Shown piece by piece: positions 45,969 through 57,070 of a stretch of DNA of 64,000 nt. The stretch is from Allium sativum (Eukaryota > Streptophyta > Magnoliopsida > Asparagales > Amaryllidaceae): NCBI GenBank assembly GCA_030737875.1, contig CM060919.1, forward strand, positions 808,153,160 to 808,217,159. Direction: 5' to 3'. Below the pieces are notes generated by a model. That model was not told where the DNA came from. It did not search any database and saw only the letters and a program-made list of their open reading frames with translations. The position numbers were made by a program, and so were the translations under genes. Within the stretch, counting starts at the first letter, position 1; each line of letters starts with the position of its first letter.

Positions 45969-46275
45969 TGTTGGGGATTTGCGGTTTGAGACTATATGAG
46001 GAAGATGATTGTCGTATTTCAGATTTTAAGGATCTATATAATAGATTCTTTCAGACTATAGTTCAACCCAACATGTACAAATGGGTTATCGAACTATCGA
46101 CTTTCAGGATTGAATAAAGCCTTGGAACAACATAATCGGATTCAAAATTTGTATGGCTTTGATCCGACAAAGAACACTCTGTTTTTTATTTTGATGATGC
46201 AAGAGTAGAATTAGAATTAAGAGGAGAAGAAGAAGATTAAACCTGCAACGTTTCTGAAATTTGTAATAACTTGGA
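45969..46275 (-). repeat. probable 5' LTR of the copia element
   Basis: Begins TGTTGGGGATTT at 45969 on the plus strand; a possible outer end is GGAGTTACA at 46275. A degenerate TCAGA-containing primer site precedes gag. The partner LTR is outside the window, so the outer limit is a guess; other CA positions up to about 46283 are possible. Confidence 0.5.
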
Positions 46276-46310
46276 GGAGTTACAGTTGCACAACGTTTGA
46301 AACGCATTTA

Positions 46311-46380
46311 ACTACAAGAAAACATATTTATAGTTACATTATATTGTAGCGTTTGTGGTTCAAGTGCATTCGTTAGTCTT
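46311..46380 (+). mobile_element. CACTA-like terminal sequence, first base changed
   Basis: AACTACAAGAAAAC resembles the CACTA terminus and is followed by a TAGCGTTTGTGG subterminal-like word. No partner end is found in the window and the first base does not match, so this may be a second decayed CACTA or chance. Confidence 0.3.
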
Positions 46381-47399
46381 TTTAAATGAAAAGGGAACAA
46401 AGATGATGCCGTTGAAAATCAATACAAACAGGAGGAAAGTAAAAGTCACGCGAGACAGTATATTTCATGGAACTTCCACTTTTACTAAATTTCTCTTTCC
46501 TGTCATGATCCATTTTTTCCCCTTTATTCCTCCTTATCCTTTGCTCAAGTCTTCTCCTTATTTGCTCTACCTAGCATCCCATTATCTATGGCGGTGCTTC
46601 CTCCTCTTGTATAGTAAAATGAACCCAAACCTCCACCAAAATCTCCTTCATTCCTCAACTAAACGCAACTTCACCTTTCTACCAATTGAGATTAAGATTT
46701 GGTCTATAATAAGATCTTTTATGATCGATGTACAACTTCACCTTTCTACCAATTGGGTGTTGACCTAAATCTGTCACACTCGGGTTTGTGTTGAACTCCT
46801 TATCTTTTATTTGTTAAGTTAGCCTGAGATTTTTGATCACTTATAAGGAATATTAGTAGGGATGTCACTTTTTTATTACATCGACTTGTTCAGTGATTGC
46901 TCGCCTCGAACATATAATATTGGTATTATAATTGTAAGAAAATGCAAAGTGGAAAATGCAGTGTTATCATACTGATTATATATCCACTGTTTTTTTGCAA
47001 TACTCTGCAGAGACACAGATTCACTAGATTACCTGAAAAAGTATTACAAATTAATTGTTGCAATCGGCATATCATAGCATCAGGAGAAGTTCCATCTGGC
47101 TAACATAAGAAAATTCCAGGCTAACTCACTAAAAGGTCATACTTTGTAAAACTATGCAGTAGTAGAAAATATTTCCTCTTGATTTTCTCTTATGAAGATT
47201 TTTGTTTTTTTAGAAACTCTTGAATTGGTCTCTATGTTGTTTCGCTCTTTTTTGGATTAAAATGTTGTGACTGTAGTATAGAATGAGAAGCGAGCAAGGG
47301 GTTATATATAGTTTCTATTACTCTCTCCTATTAAATTTGGCGACTCTGTACATGTTTCATCGTCTCCCAATGAATTGTACCGAAAATTATTCACGTCTC

Positions 47400-47441
47400 G
47401 GGATGCAGCTCAATTGGTAGAACCCTCACTTTGCATGTGAA
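47400..47441 (+). pseudogene. tRNA-Ala(UGC)-like 5' half
   Basis: GGGATGCAGCTCAATTGGTAG is a tRNA acceptor strand plus D arm (A box), followed by an anticodon arm CTCAC-TTTGCAT-GTGAA with anticodon TGC at 47432-47434. One stem pair is mismatched. No T arm or acceptor 3' strand follows, so it is a half-tRNA, perhaps a pseudogene or a SINE head. Confidence 0.7.
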
Positions 47442-49092
47442 TCGAAATATTTAGAGTGGATATTTTACACATTTTATATGAAACTGGAAATACAACAAAA
47501 ATAAATTAGAGTGGAAAAAAGTTTTAAAAATAAACAAATGAAACATTTTGTTAATAGTAGTTTTGACTTCATGACCTCATTTGTTTATCACTGACCTCAT
47601 TTGTTTTTCAAGTTTGTTAGCAATAATAAAAGACAATTATTATCAGAGTGTGACTTTTAAACCCATGACTTTAATTTGCAGAGTCATGAGTTTTTGGATT
47701 TATGTGTTTCGACCAAAAAATATACATGATAATATTTCAAAATAGCTGGCTAATGCAATTTTCTTTTAGAATAAATAATTTTTAATTAGGACACGTTCCT
47801 TTTCACATTCCCATTAATTTTCTTTTACCGCTTCTTTTTGTATGCGTTTCAAGCCAGCTATTTTGGTGAAATATTAAATCCTAATAAATTTTCTACATTA
47901 AATTAAATTTTGTAAGCATGATAAGTTATGCTATTAAGTTTGAGGTAAAAATAAAATAAAATAATTAATCTATCCAAACAATTTCCGAAATTGTAAGAAA
48001 GAAGCTAAAATCTTATGCACGGTGAGATATAAACAACAAATTAATCTCATCTTCCATGTCCTTATACAAATTTTGATTTAGCATATTTAAACTGTAAAAA
48101 AAATCAATTTTTTTAAAGAAAGAAAGGAAACTTGTTATTCTCTTCGTTGGAAAATGATTTTTTTAAGTGGGTAAGAAGTAGTCGATTACCAGAAGGTGTC
48201 TGATTTTTTTTTCATTATGCCTATTTCAATAGAAAGGAACAAAAAAGCCCTATGTGAGTACTTTATTTTTTGTCGTTTTAGATGTATAGATTGCATACTA
48301 GTTAATGTATTGATTGTATACTAGTTAAAAAATATATTAGTTAGGAATATATCCTAATATTTTTCATCCTTCCTTACGTACAAAATACATGATAATGATA
48401 ATTACTTAGTCATTTGTAACTGGTTCAGATCTAAAATTAAATAGGGGTTATATTGACGGTGATGGTATAGTTCTCTGTGATAGCAGCAGTTCGTATTGAT
48501 GGAGACTGTGAACAGACAATCAAACACACATTTGTTGTAACTAATGTAACCCATCAAACAAGTGGTAAATCTATATTTAACATATGTTATTTTTTTATTG
48601 TGGTTAATTGTATGAATTCTTTTACAAGGGAAAAATGCAGACTATTATATCATATTACTAACACTTTAAATCATGTTATGTGCTTGGTAAGTGGTCCATG
48701 ATGAAAATCTAACAGCTTATATAACTGTCGATTATAGATCTGGATGTATTATATGGATACATGTTTAAATTTAGTTTATTGTATGTTTCTGTTTGCATCA
48801 AGCATGTCTAACAACTTGTTGATATTATTTCTACCAGAATAATTTTAGGATTTGAGATAAAAAATCCTCAAATCATTAATTTGATTAACTATTGTTGAAT
48901 CTAGAAGAATGAGTTACACTCGCTTGCATTATTAGTTTGTATATTGGTTTTCTGATCTACATGTCGGATTCACCACGTCAAGACGAAAATAGGCAATTCT
49001 GCATTGTATAAATTAAAGTTTATAAGGGAATTCATGTGTATTATTATATACAGTATAGCAATTAAAATTTTCTCTATGCGCGTGTGGAGTGA

Positions 49093-49097
49093 GAGAG
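49093..49097. repeat. target-site duplication GAGAG, left copy
   Basis: Matched by GAGAG at 59480-59484. Confidence 0.88.
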
Positions 49098-49753
49098 TGT
49101 AACACCCCACCTCCGCCTGGGTGACTCTTGCAAGCACTCTGACTTTGGAGGGGCGTTTGAATCAGGTAAACATGCATAATGATATATCAAGGCAGAACAA
49201 GAACATATGTATATATGTAAACAGAGTAAATAACATAGATAAAACAGCGGAAGATTTTAAACCATTTCAAAACAAGTCTGGTACAACATAATATCAATTT
49301 TCCAAATAAACAAGTCTAGATAAAACAACATCATCTGAAAACTGAAATACATAAGTGCTATCCCCAAAATAAGTAATAACCATAGCTAGCTTCATGTCAA
49401 GCCCGTACATGAGCTAAAATCCCAGAAGCAAGCGATCAGAAATCCAAGCTAAGCTCCACTATTCCCTCCCTAAGAACCTGGGGGGGAAACGGAAGAAAAG
49501 AGGCGAAAGAAAACAGGTCAGTCAAAAAGACTGAGTAAGCCCTACTACAATCAATGTAAACTGATAAAGTTAACTGTCATGAGCAGCAGGGATGAACATA
49601 AGGATAACAACATACTAGCATGATGATTAACTAACAAGGTAGATAAAGGTGTCATCGCATAATCAGGATTAAGGTTTTTGCACCACAGGTGTACTAGCAA
49701 ACTAACATGACTTGAATAAACAAGTATTGATCCCTTGGCCCAAGCTTTGGCCC

Positions 49754-49908
49754 AATAACATGAAGTGACCCTAATACAAGGTCCAATAACATGAAGTGAC
49801 CCTAACACGAGGTCCAATAACATGAAGTGACCCTAACATGAGGTCCAATAACATGAAGTGACCCTAACACGAGGTCCAATAACATGAAGTGACCCTAACA
49901 CGAGGTCC
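49754..49908 (+). repeat. tandem repeat, 5 x 31 bp, in LTR
   Basis: Unit AATAACATGAAGTGACCCTA plus an 11-base tail RCACGAGGTCC. The same five-unit array is at 56916-57070 in the other LTR. Confidence 0.92.
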
Positions 49909-51169
49909 AACCCAAACGGTCTAGTCGATCGACTCCCTAAGCCTAACTCGTCACATGTTGGTGTCAATACGGCCCAAACATGATTGTAGTCGAACTGTGT
50001 CGGGTCCACCCTTCGGGTGTATCAAGCCCTAGGGTGTCAACCCCTGGACACCATGAACATGAGTGCACAGTCTCGATCTACTGGTACCCGTGCATGTTTT
50101 CTCCGGCTACGGACTATGTGCACGACCAGAGTCCGCCCGGAACTACACCGGCGTACCACCCTGCCGTCGTTTATTGGTCGCTTACCTCCAGTCCAGTAAT
50201 CGTGCCCCCACCCTAGCCTAGTCCCTAGGGTCATGATGATACAAACTAGGGATTACTGCTGGAGTGGACCCCCATTGCTAGGATTTTTCTAGTGGGTTAA
50301 GTACGGTTTAACCCCTTTACTAATCATGGATTAACTTGGTTAAGTGTAACGATGAGTTCACGACTTAACCCCGATTAATCTACCAAGCCCAAATTGGTTA
50401 AGTATTAAATGGACCATGACTTAACCCTAATCATGAGGCATTAATTAATTAATGCGCCTTAACCTCTCACATTAGACTTTGTTGTGGTTACTAGTTAAGC
50501 CGGGCGGGTCCGGGTAGCTTTACACCACAACTTGGTCTAACCTCGGGTCCAAGGTACAACATGGCCAACTTCTCACATTGGGTCCTATTGTTTGTAGCAA
50601 CTAGTTAAGCCGGTCGGTTCCGGGTAGGTTTACGCTACAAACTCAACCCAACCTCGAGTTGGTCACACTTATCTTTTCTAAGTGTCATGTCCATCTTGTT
50701 TCCAAAACACATTACAAGTTTTCAAGCAATTGGGCAGACCTAACTTAATAGGTAAATTCCCAATGGGTAGACCTAACTTAATAGGTAAATTCCCAAGCTT
50801 GTGTTTTTATGTCTTTTTAGTTTACCCAACCCCAAACGCAATCCCATCGCTTACATATCGCAATAGCGCATAAAGGATAGAAAGAGGGAACTTGGCATAA
50901 TCATGACATAAAAGTGTTGAAGCCACAAGTTCAACATGGTGGCATATGAAATGTTCATGTGTTCATACCCTTGCATATTACATCTTTAGGCCCCACAAGC
51001 ATGCATAAAACCAAACTTGGCATATTGGTGATACATGGTGCTAAATGACATGTAGAAATGGCCATAAGTTCGCATTTAGCCTCACATGCAAGTTATCACA
51101 AGAGATATGATAACTTACATGTTGCCAAAATGCAACCTTTAGCATAAAGCTTGAAGCTTTATGTTCACA

Positions 51170-51490
51170 TACTCAAGATAAGCTTGCATAACATGATAAC
51201 ATGAACAAGATGGTCATCCCAAACTTGCATAACATACTTGCATATCATAACATGGCATACTTGCATAGCATAACATGGTAAACTTGCATAACATGACATG
51301 ATGAACTTGCATATCATAGCATGATATACTTGCATAACATAACTTGGCAACTTGCATATAAACTTGCATAACATGACTTGCATATCATATGACAAACTTG
51401 CATATCAAACTTGCATAACATAACTTGATGAACTTGCATAACACATCATAGTAAACTTGCATATCACATCATAGTAAACTTGCATATCAT
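51170..51490. repeat. irregular array of AACTTGCATAACAT words in LTR
   Basis: About 20 copies of CTTGCATA followed by variable CATGATG/CATGG spacers; mirrored at 58332-58652. The minus-strand 76-codon frame inside it is repeat-derived (reiterated Met-Gln-Val/Cys-Lys). Confidence 0.85.
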
Positions 51491-51835
51491 ACATTTAACT
51501 TTAGAGTTCAAGTATGAAAGTAGAATAGGGCTTACAATGCTTAGGAAATATGACAAAGCCCTTATGCAACCAATTAGACCCAAAATGCAAGCTCTAACAT
51601 AAAAACCCTTGAGCAAAAATGATCAAAACTCTTTCTTTATGATGTAAATATGGAAACTTGACTTGAATGCAAGTTAATGAGGCTCATACAAGCTTGAAAA
51701 CACTTGTATGCATGGAAAATCTTATAAAAATTTATTTAGAAATTTTATGAAGAGAGTGGAGGCCATGAGAGGATTGATTTTGCCATAGTTTAGTTGCTAG
51801 AATGAATAATGAGGATTTAGGGTTAGGTTAGGGTC

Positions 51836-51845
51836 TTATTTATAG
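51836..51845 (-). promoter_or_regulatory. TATA box of the young element (3' LTR copy)
   Basis: Minus strand CTATAAATAA followed within 10 bp by ACCCTAACC telobox-like words. Identical at 58998-59007. Confidence 0.65.
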
Positions 51846-51970
51846 ATTAGGCAAGTGTTTTAGGCCATAGGATTAAACCCTAGTTCCAATCTCAGCCCTC
51901 AAAACCGAATCTGGCCCCCAAGCTCAACACAAACTCAAAATGGTGCACCAGGCTAAACAGCCCGGCTGAG

Positions 51971-52040
51971 CCAAGTCGACAGGGCTGTCGACTTGGTCCA
52001 ACCAAGTCGACTCCCAAGTCGACAGGGATGTCGACTTGGG
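51971..52040. repeat. paired GTCGAC palindromes in LTR
   Basis: CCAAGTCGACAGGGCTGTCGACTTGG at 51971-51996 is a stem with 12-bp arms (first 11: CCAAGTCGACA). A second, similar stem follows at 52013-52040. Counterparts at 59133-59202. Strong hairpins shortly upstream (minus strand) of the TATA box. Confidence 0.8.
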
Positions 52041-52317
52041 TGTTCTGGCGGGACTTCTCCCGCCTGGCCCAATCTGATCCTAATTTTCAAATTCAAACTT
52101 GAATTTGAAATCTGTTTTTACTTTGAATTTTTCTGAAAACTTCGTTGGGCCTTAATCGGGTCATACGGACTCCGGTTTTCGAAAACTCGGACTCTATTTC
52201 ACGTATTTTTCCGACACGAACGCAATGGCATAGCCCGTTTCCCTTGATTCAGTTTTTAGAATTAAATTCTGCCTCGATTTACATTATTACAAGTTATTGA
52301 AAATACGGGTTGTTACA

Positions 52318-52330
52318 TTCTCCCCTCCTT
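52318..52330 (-). promoter_or_regulatory. polypurine tract of the young element
   Basis: Minus strand AAGGAGGGGAGAA adjoining the LTR. Confidence 0.82.
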
Positions 52331-53129
52331 AAAGGATTTCGTCCCCGAAATCTTCAAGTTAGGAAGAACGTATCCTACCATCCAACCATCCATCTACTCA
52401 AAACATCATCTACGAGCAATCATTGTCCTTACAAGATTCTAAATGTTGTATGAACATATGCAAAGGTGTGTGTATATGTACTTATCTAATGCAAATATCA
52501 TCAATGCAAATTATGTTAGTGAAATGAATCCATATGTATGCAATTCCTAACATAATGTATAGCATCTATATGTGTGCAAATAACATACATCCATATGCAA
52601 CATCCATGTGATAACACAAAAATTTTCATCCATGAATAAGCATAAACACTCATGCATATGCAATATGAGGAGTGTGTGAGCCGATCTAGTGCCTAACGTG
52701 TATAATGCATCCACGAGTAACCACTTGCAAACACTTGCAACCACTTGCAAACATCAAGCATAACATGTTTCAAACACATGTTTCATCCAAAGGGTTTCTA
52801 CCTAAGGTTCTCATGACAAGATTAACACGATATACTAGATAATCCAGACAAACATGGATAGCAAAAGATATGCTACAAAGAGATCGGGAAGATAAACGGG
52901 ATATACTCCTTTCGAATTACAAGAAATCCCTTCCTAACCCAACCCATATTCCAAATATGAGTTGGAACCCATTTCATTGTCGCCTCTCGTCTTCCTCTTT
53001 CACTTACTCTGCTATCATTCTTGGCTTAGACATAACTTGACCTCATGATTTCATGCAAGCTCTCCAAAATTCACTAGTGAATCCTGGATCTCGTTCACTT
53101 ACTATAAAGTATTCCACGTAGCAGAACTT
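52331..53129 (-). other. noncoding 3' interior of the young element
   Basis: ATGCAAAT-rich AT sequence. No GPY/F module or chromodomain found, although these would be expected here in an intact chromovirus. Confidence 0.55.
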
Positions 53130-53715
53130 TTCTCGAAAATACCAATCCACGTTGCCAATGAACCATCCGCCTGCGAATGATAGGCCGTGCTTAGATTCAG
53201 TTGCTTGCCCATGACTTCTCGTAGACTATCCCAAAACTGGGTAGTGAAGATTGAGCCATGGTTACTAACTATCCTTTAGGGAACCCCGTGCAACCGCTTT
53301 ATTTTTTGAAAGTAAACTGTCGCTAGCTATGATGCGGTCCTTTTTCTCTTTACCGGAGTGAAATGAGCACTCTTCGTGAGTCTACCTACTATGACCCACA
53401 TGCTCGTATTCCCTTTCCTTGATCTAGGCAGTCCATCCACGAAATCCTTCGTGACGCTTTACTACTTCCATTGCGGGGACCTCCAATGGATGTAATAGCC
53501 CACCGGGCTTTTTATGACTCGGCCTTAATCTGTTGGCACAACATGCACCTTGGGACAAACTCGGCCACCTCCTCGGGTGATGTGCATCGTCAAGAACCTT
53601 CTTTCTCTCATCGCGTCTTAGCCATCCCTTGTCATCTATAGCGAGGTGACTTACCATCTCGCCTCGAATCAACTTGTCCATGATCTCGACTAACTGCGGG
53701 TCTTCTTTCTACGAA
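53130..53715 (-). pseudogene. integrase remnant of the young element
   Basis: In changing minus-strand frames: a CMLCQQIKAE zinc-region reading near 53560, KPGGLLHPLEVP near 53490, MWVIVGRLTKSAHF near 53390 and LNLSTAYHSQADGS near 53180. These are core blocks of Ty3/gypsy integrase. The SDRD position reads SNHG, so a catalytic Asp is gone; stops and frameshifts are frequent. There is no RNase H between this and RT, so about 1 kb of pol is missing. Confidence 0.8.
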
Positions 53716-53762
53716 GTCCCTACTTGATCCAGAAGGGTAGGTCTGAGCTCAAGGGACGCTAA

Positions 53763-54689
53763 CTAACTAATTAAACTGAGAGAACTTCTTACTTCAGTTG
53801 CATTCCTTGGAGTCTTCCAATCCTGAACTGCAACTTCCTTAGCGGGATCCACCGCTAAGCCTTGCTTAGAAACTATGTGCCCAAGAAATCTAACTCCCTT
53901 TTCTCCAAAATGACATTTGGAGAACTTGGCTTTCAACTGATGCGCTCTAAGCGTATCCATCGCCTCCTTGAGATGTCTTGCGTGCTCTTCCTCATCCTTT
54001 GAGAAGATCAGAATATCATGTACGAAGACTACCACAAACTCGTTCAGGAACTCCCTAGACACCCTACTTATCAAGTCCACGAAGTAGGCGGGTGCATTAG
54101 TCAAACCGAATGGCATGACCAGCCATTCTAAGAATCCATCTGGAGTTCTGAACGCAATCTTGTCTATACTATCTTCAGCTACTCTGAGCTGATGGAATCC
54201 AGTAGTAAGATCAAGAGAAAACAGATGTTCCTACAAGCTGATCAAACAAATCATCGATCCTTGGCAATGGTTGCCTATTCTCTTTGTTTAACTCACGATA
54301 ATCAACACAAAGTCAAAGAGAACCATCTGCCTTGGTAGTAAATACTACAGGCGCTCCCCATTCAGATATACTTCATCTAATGAAGTTCTTCTCAAGCAAC
54401 TCCTTGACTTGCTTTATTAACTCTCATCTTGCGGGCCATGTGCCTTACCGGCCACGAAACTATCTTGGCATTATCAACCAGATAAATGCGGAAATCTATC
54501 TTTCGTTTAGGGGTAACCCCCTTCACTTCACCCAAGATATCAGGATATTCTCGGACCACCCTCACCGATTGCAAGCTATCGATAGACGAGTTGAGGGATT
54601 CAAGATAACACAACATGACGGGACTCATAGGGTTACTAGAAATTTTTAGGGTATCACCGAGGCGAGTCATGAGCCTCACAACCCTATGC
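53763..54689 (-). pseudogene. reverse transcriptase remnant of the young element
   Basis: From high to low coordinates: VREYPDILGEVKGVTP (54540), WGAPVVFTTKADGSL and VDYRELNK (about 54320), DDLFDQL, then FRTPDGFLEWLVMPFGLTNAP (54120) and FVHDILIFSKDEEEHARHL, ending NATEVRSSLS. This is Ty3/gypsy RT. The catalytic YxDD box reads FVHD, replacing one Asp by His. Several stops and a frame change lie between 54240 and 54400. The best piece is an open 117-codon frame at 53763-54116. It would normally make cDNA but lacks a catalytic metal ligand. Confidence 0.88.
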
Positions 54690-54902
54690 TCAAAAATCAA
54701 GGATGGCTCCAAAACTGGACAACCCATCCATGCCCAAAATCAACCCATACCCCATGAAATCGAGAATATAAGCATCACATGGGAACTCTACACCAAAGAT
54801 AGAGATTTTCAAATCCACGTAGATAATAGACAAATGGGCGGAACCCCCAATTGGATTTGAAACACACATGGGATCATAAACTAGACTAGTACTTAGGTGC
54901 AA
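54690..54902 (-). pseudogene. retropepsin C-terminal part of the young element
   Basis: Reads DAYILDFMGYGLILGMDGLSSFGA, the C-terminal lobe of a gypsy protease (ILGMDWL is standard; Trp is now Gly). It is out of frame with the upstream gag-protease frame because of a one-base shift at about 54930. Confidence 0.82.
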
Positions 54903-54910
54903 ACTTTCAA

Positions 54911-56062
54911 CTAGATCAGATGAAATAAACTATGCGATGCACCAAAATCAAACAAGGTACGAACAGGAAAATCAGAAATATATACAAGGCTTTCAACAGA
55001 AATACTACCTCGATCGGGAACTGGAGCGGCATTTAGAGCATGAACTTGCCCTCCTAAAGGTCCAGCACGCTGAGTCTGACCCTGGCCTTGCCCTCGCTTC
55101 TTCGGGCAATCCCTAGTGAAGTGCCCCATTTCTCCACAGTTAAAGCACCCTCCCAATTTCCTTCTCTTCTTCCTACAGTCCTTGGCTATGTGCCCCACAA
55201 TCCCACAGAAATTGCACTTTCTCGTTTCCTTTGCCTTGTTCTTGTTGCTCTTGTTGTTGTTTCCCTTGTTGCCTTGACTCTTGTTCTTGTTCTTACTGCC
55301 TTGATTGCTCTGACCGCTTGGATCACCTTGATTTCCTTTCCACTGGGAATCAGTCTTCTTGGCTTGAGTATCATTCATCTTGATCTCTTTCTTGTCACTC
55401 CTATTCTCTTCATTGAGTAGGGCCATATTCACCAAACTCTCGAAAGTTGCCCCCAAGGGTATATGAGTCATGGCTAAACCATGTAATGGCTCGTTTAATC
55501 CTAGAGCAAAGTATAGGGCCTTCTTCTGAGCTGTGTTAACCAAGTCTAAACCGACCTGAGCCAGTTGATTAAACTTATCTATGTATTCCCTAATAGTCAT
55601 GTCCCCTTGCCTCAGTGATAGGAACCTTAGTCCAAACTTTCCCCGAAAGTCATCCCAAGTCTCAATTGGCCTAGTAACGGTGGTAACCACCCACCAACGT
55701 GCAGCTTCTTCTTTTAGCAACCACACTGCTAATAAAACCTTCCTACGGTTATCTATATCAAAGAAGGTAAAAAGATCTTCGGTTTCTTTCAACCAATTCC
55801 TTGCCTCTACATAAGTCTCGGTTCCAAAGAAATTCTTGCAACCTATCGCCTTAAAATCTTGGCAAATCTTTGCGAAGTCAGTTTGAGGATGCTGAGGGGA
55901 AGGAGGAAGAGGAACCTCAGCGACAGGAGGAGGAGGAACATTAACTACCGGAGGAGGAGGAGGAACGTCTGCGGGGCCGGCTTCGGTCGCCCTAGCCTCC
56001 AAAAGTCTCTTGTACCAAACCGGTACGTGTACTCCCTCCGGAATAGCAAAGTTATCGGCCAT
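54911..56062 (-). CDS. gag: gag and start of protease, 383-codon frame of the young element
   Basis: Gag forms the particle and binds element RNA. It starts MADNFAIPEG, followed by a Pro-rich stretch (residues 33-58). Residues about 62-215 are Retrotrans_gag (AARWWVV at 120-126, FRGKFGLRFLS at 139-149). A Lys/Asn/Gln-rich basic linker follows, then two CCHC knuckles at 283-296 (CNFCGIVGHIAKDC) and 306-319 (CFNCGEMGHFTRDC) with all ligands intact. The frame runs into protease at VYISDFPVRTLFDFGASHS; the active site is D-F-G-A instead of D-S/T-G-A. It ends early at a one-base shift. Gag may still be made from the 5' LTR promoter (58998) if transcribed; the protease cannot work. Confidence 0.9.
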   Translation of the reverse strand: MADNFAIPEGVHVPVWYKRLLEARATEAGPADVPPPPPVVNVPPPPVAEVPLPPSPQHPQTDFAKICQDFKAIGCKNFFGTETYVEARNWLKETEDLFTFFDIDNRRKVLLAVWLLKEEAARWWVVTTVTRPIETWDDFRGKFGLRFLSLRQGDMTIREYIDKFNQLAQVGLDLVNTAQKKALYFALGLNEPLHGLAMTHIPLGATFESLVNMALLNEENRSDKKEIKMNDTQAKKTDSQWKGNQGDPSGQSNQGSKNKNKSQGNKGNNNKSNKNKAKETRKCNFCGIVGHIAKDCRKKRRKLGGCFNCGEMGHFTRDCPKKRGQGQGQTQRAGPLGGQVHALNAAPVPDRGSISVESLVYISDFPVRTLFDFGASHSLFHLI

Positions 56063-56244
56063 ACTGAAAACGAAAAAGAAAGATTTAGAATAGAGAAAAA
56101 CGAAGGGATTTTGCTAATGGCTTTTTGGGGAATAGCCTTTAAAATAAACTAGACTTTTCTTTGGAAAATACTTTATACTTGGTTTTGAAAATAGTTTTCC
56201 AAAAGTTTTCTAAAAACCTTTTTGTTCCTTCTCGTAAACCATAT
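56063..56244 (-). other. untranslated leader between primer site and gag of the young element
   Basis: AT-rich, without motif. Minus-strand transcripts from the LTR would carry it as leader. Confidence 0.6.
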
Positions 56245-56257
56245 GCTTTGATACCAA
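56245..56257 (-). promoter_or_regulatory. primer-binding site (initiator Met type) of the young element
   Basis: Minus strand TTGGTATCAAAGC; one mismatch to TGGTATCAGAGC. Two bases separate it from the LTR. Confidence 0.8.
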
Positions 56258-56915
56258 AATGTAACACCCCACCTCCGCCAGGGTGACTCTTGCAAGCACT
56301 CTGACTTTGGAGGGGCGTTTGAATCAGGTAAACATGCATAATGATATATCAAGGCAGAACAAGAACATATGTATATATGTAAACAGAGTAAATAACATAG
56401 ATAAAACAGCGGAAGATTTTAAACCATTTCAAAACAAGTCTGGTACAACATAATATCAATTTTCCAAATAAACAAGTCTAGATAAAACAACATCATCTGA
56501 AAACTGAAATGCATAAGTGCTATCCCCAAAATAAGTAATAACCATAGCTAGCTTCATGTCAAGCCCGTACATGAGCTAAAATCCCAGAAGCAAGCGATCA
56601 GAAATCCAAGCTAAGCTCCACTATTCCCTCCCTGAGAACCTGGGGGGGAAACGGAAGAAAAGAGGCGAAAGAAAACAGGTCAGTCAAAAAGACTGAGTAA
56701 GCCCTACTACAATCAATGTAAACTGATAAAGTTAACTGTCATGAGCAGCAGGGATGAACATAAGGATAAAAACATACTAGCATGATGATTAACTAACAAG
56801 GTAGATAAAGGTGTCATCGCATAATCAGGATTAAGGTTTTTGCACCACAGGTGTACTAGCAAACTAACATGACTTGAATAAACAAGTATTGATCCCTTGG
56901 CCCAAGCTTTGGCCC

Positions 56916-57070
56916 AATAACATGAAGTGACCCTAATACAAGGTCCAATAACATGAAGTGACCCTAACACGAGGTCCAATAACATGAAGTGACCCTAACA
57001 CGAGGTCCAATAACATGAAGTGACCCTAACACGAGGTCCAATAACATGAAGTGACCCTAACACTAGGTCC
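56916..57070 (+). repeat. tandem repeat, 5 x 31 bp (second LTR)
   Basis: Same unit number as at 49754-49908, with two base differences. Confidence 0.92.

Larger units (their letters stand above)
1..46275 (-). mobile_element. Ty1/copia LTR retrotransposon, interrupted and decayed (level 1 of nest)
   Basis: A minus-strand copia element is split by two insertions. Reading on the minus strand, the order is 5' LTR (about 45969-46275), decayed gag, protease, integrase, reverse transcriptase, RNase H, then 3' untranslated sequence. The order protease-integrase-RT-RNase H defines Ty1/copia. Removing the element at 30007-44087 rejoins the integrase tail in frame at its 5-bp duplication. Removing the CACTA at 98-27988 leaves about 4.3 kb, a normal copia size. 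The 97 bases at the window start resemble the 3' untranslated sequence that commonly follows RNase H in copia elements. The 3' LTR lies outside the window, so the target duplication cannot be checked. Stop codons and frameshifts make it non-functional. Confidence 0.82.
46381..49097. other. AT-rich sequence without recognised genes
   Basis: The 137-codon forward frame at 46355-46768 is hydrophobic and lacks any recognisable domain. A short direct repeat (GCATACTAGTTAATGTATTGATT-type, about 25 bp) lies at 48290-48340. Contains the tRNA-Ala-like half at 47400. Otherwise nothing seen. Confidence 0.45.
49098..52317 (-). repeat. LTR of the young element (3' LTR in its orientation)
   Basis: Contains five 31-bp tandem units (49754-49908), a TTGCATA-rich array (51170-51490), two SalI-type palindromes (51971-52040) and a minus-strand TATA box (51836-51845). 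Short frames reflect these repeats. Confidence 0.94.

Noticed and set aside
46355..46768. 137-codon frame after the copia element
   Set aside because: Phe/Leu/Ser-rich, AT-biased, no domain, no splice or promoter context; kept only as unassigned DNA.
51170..51490. CRISPR-like array of short repeats
   Set aside because: Spacing and unit length are irregular, there are no unique spacers, and the context is a plant LTR.
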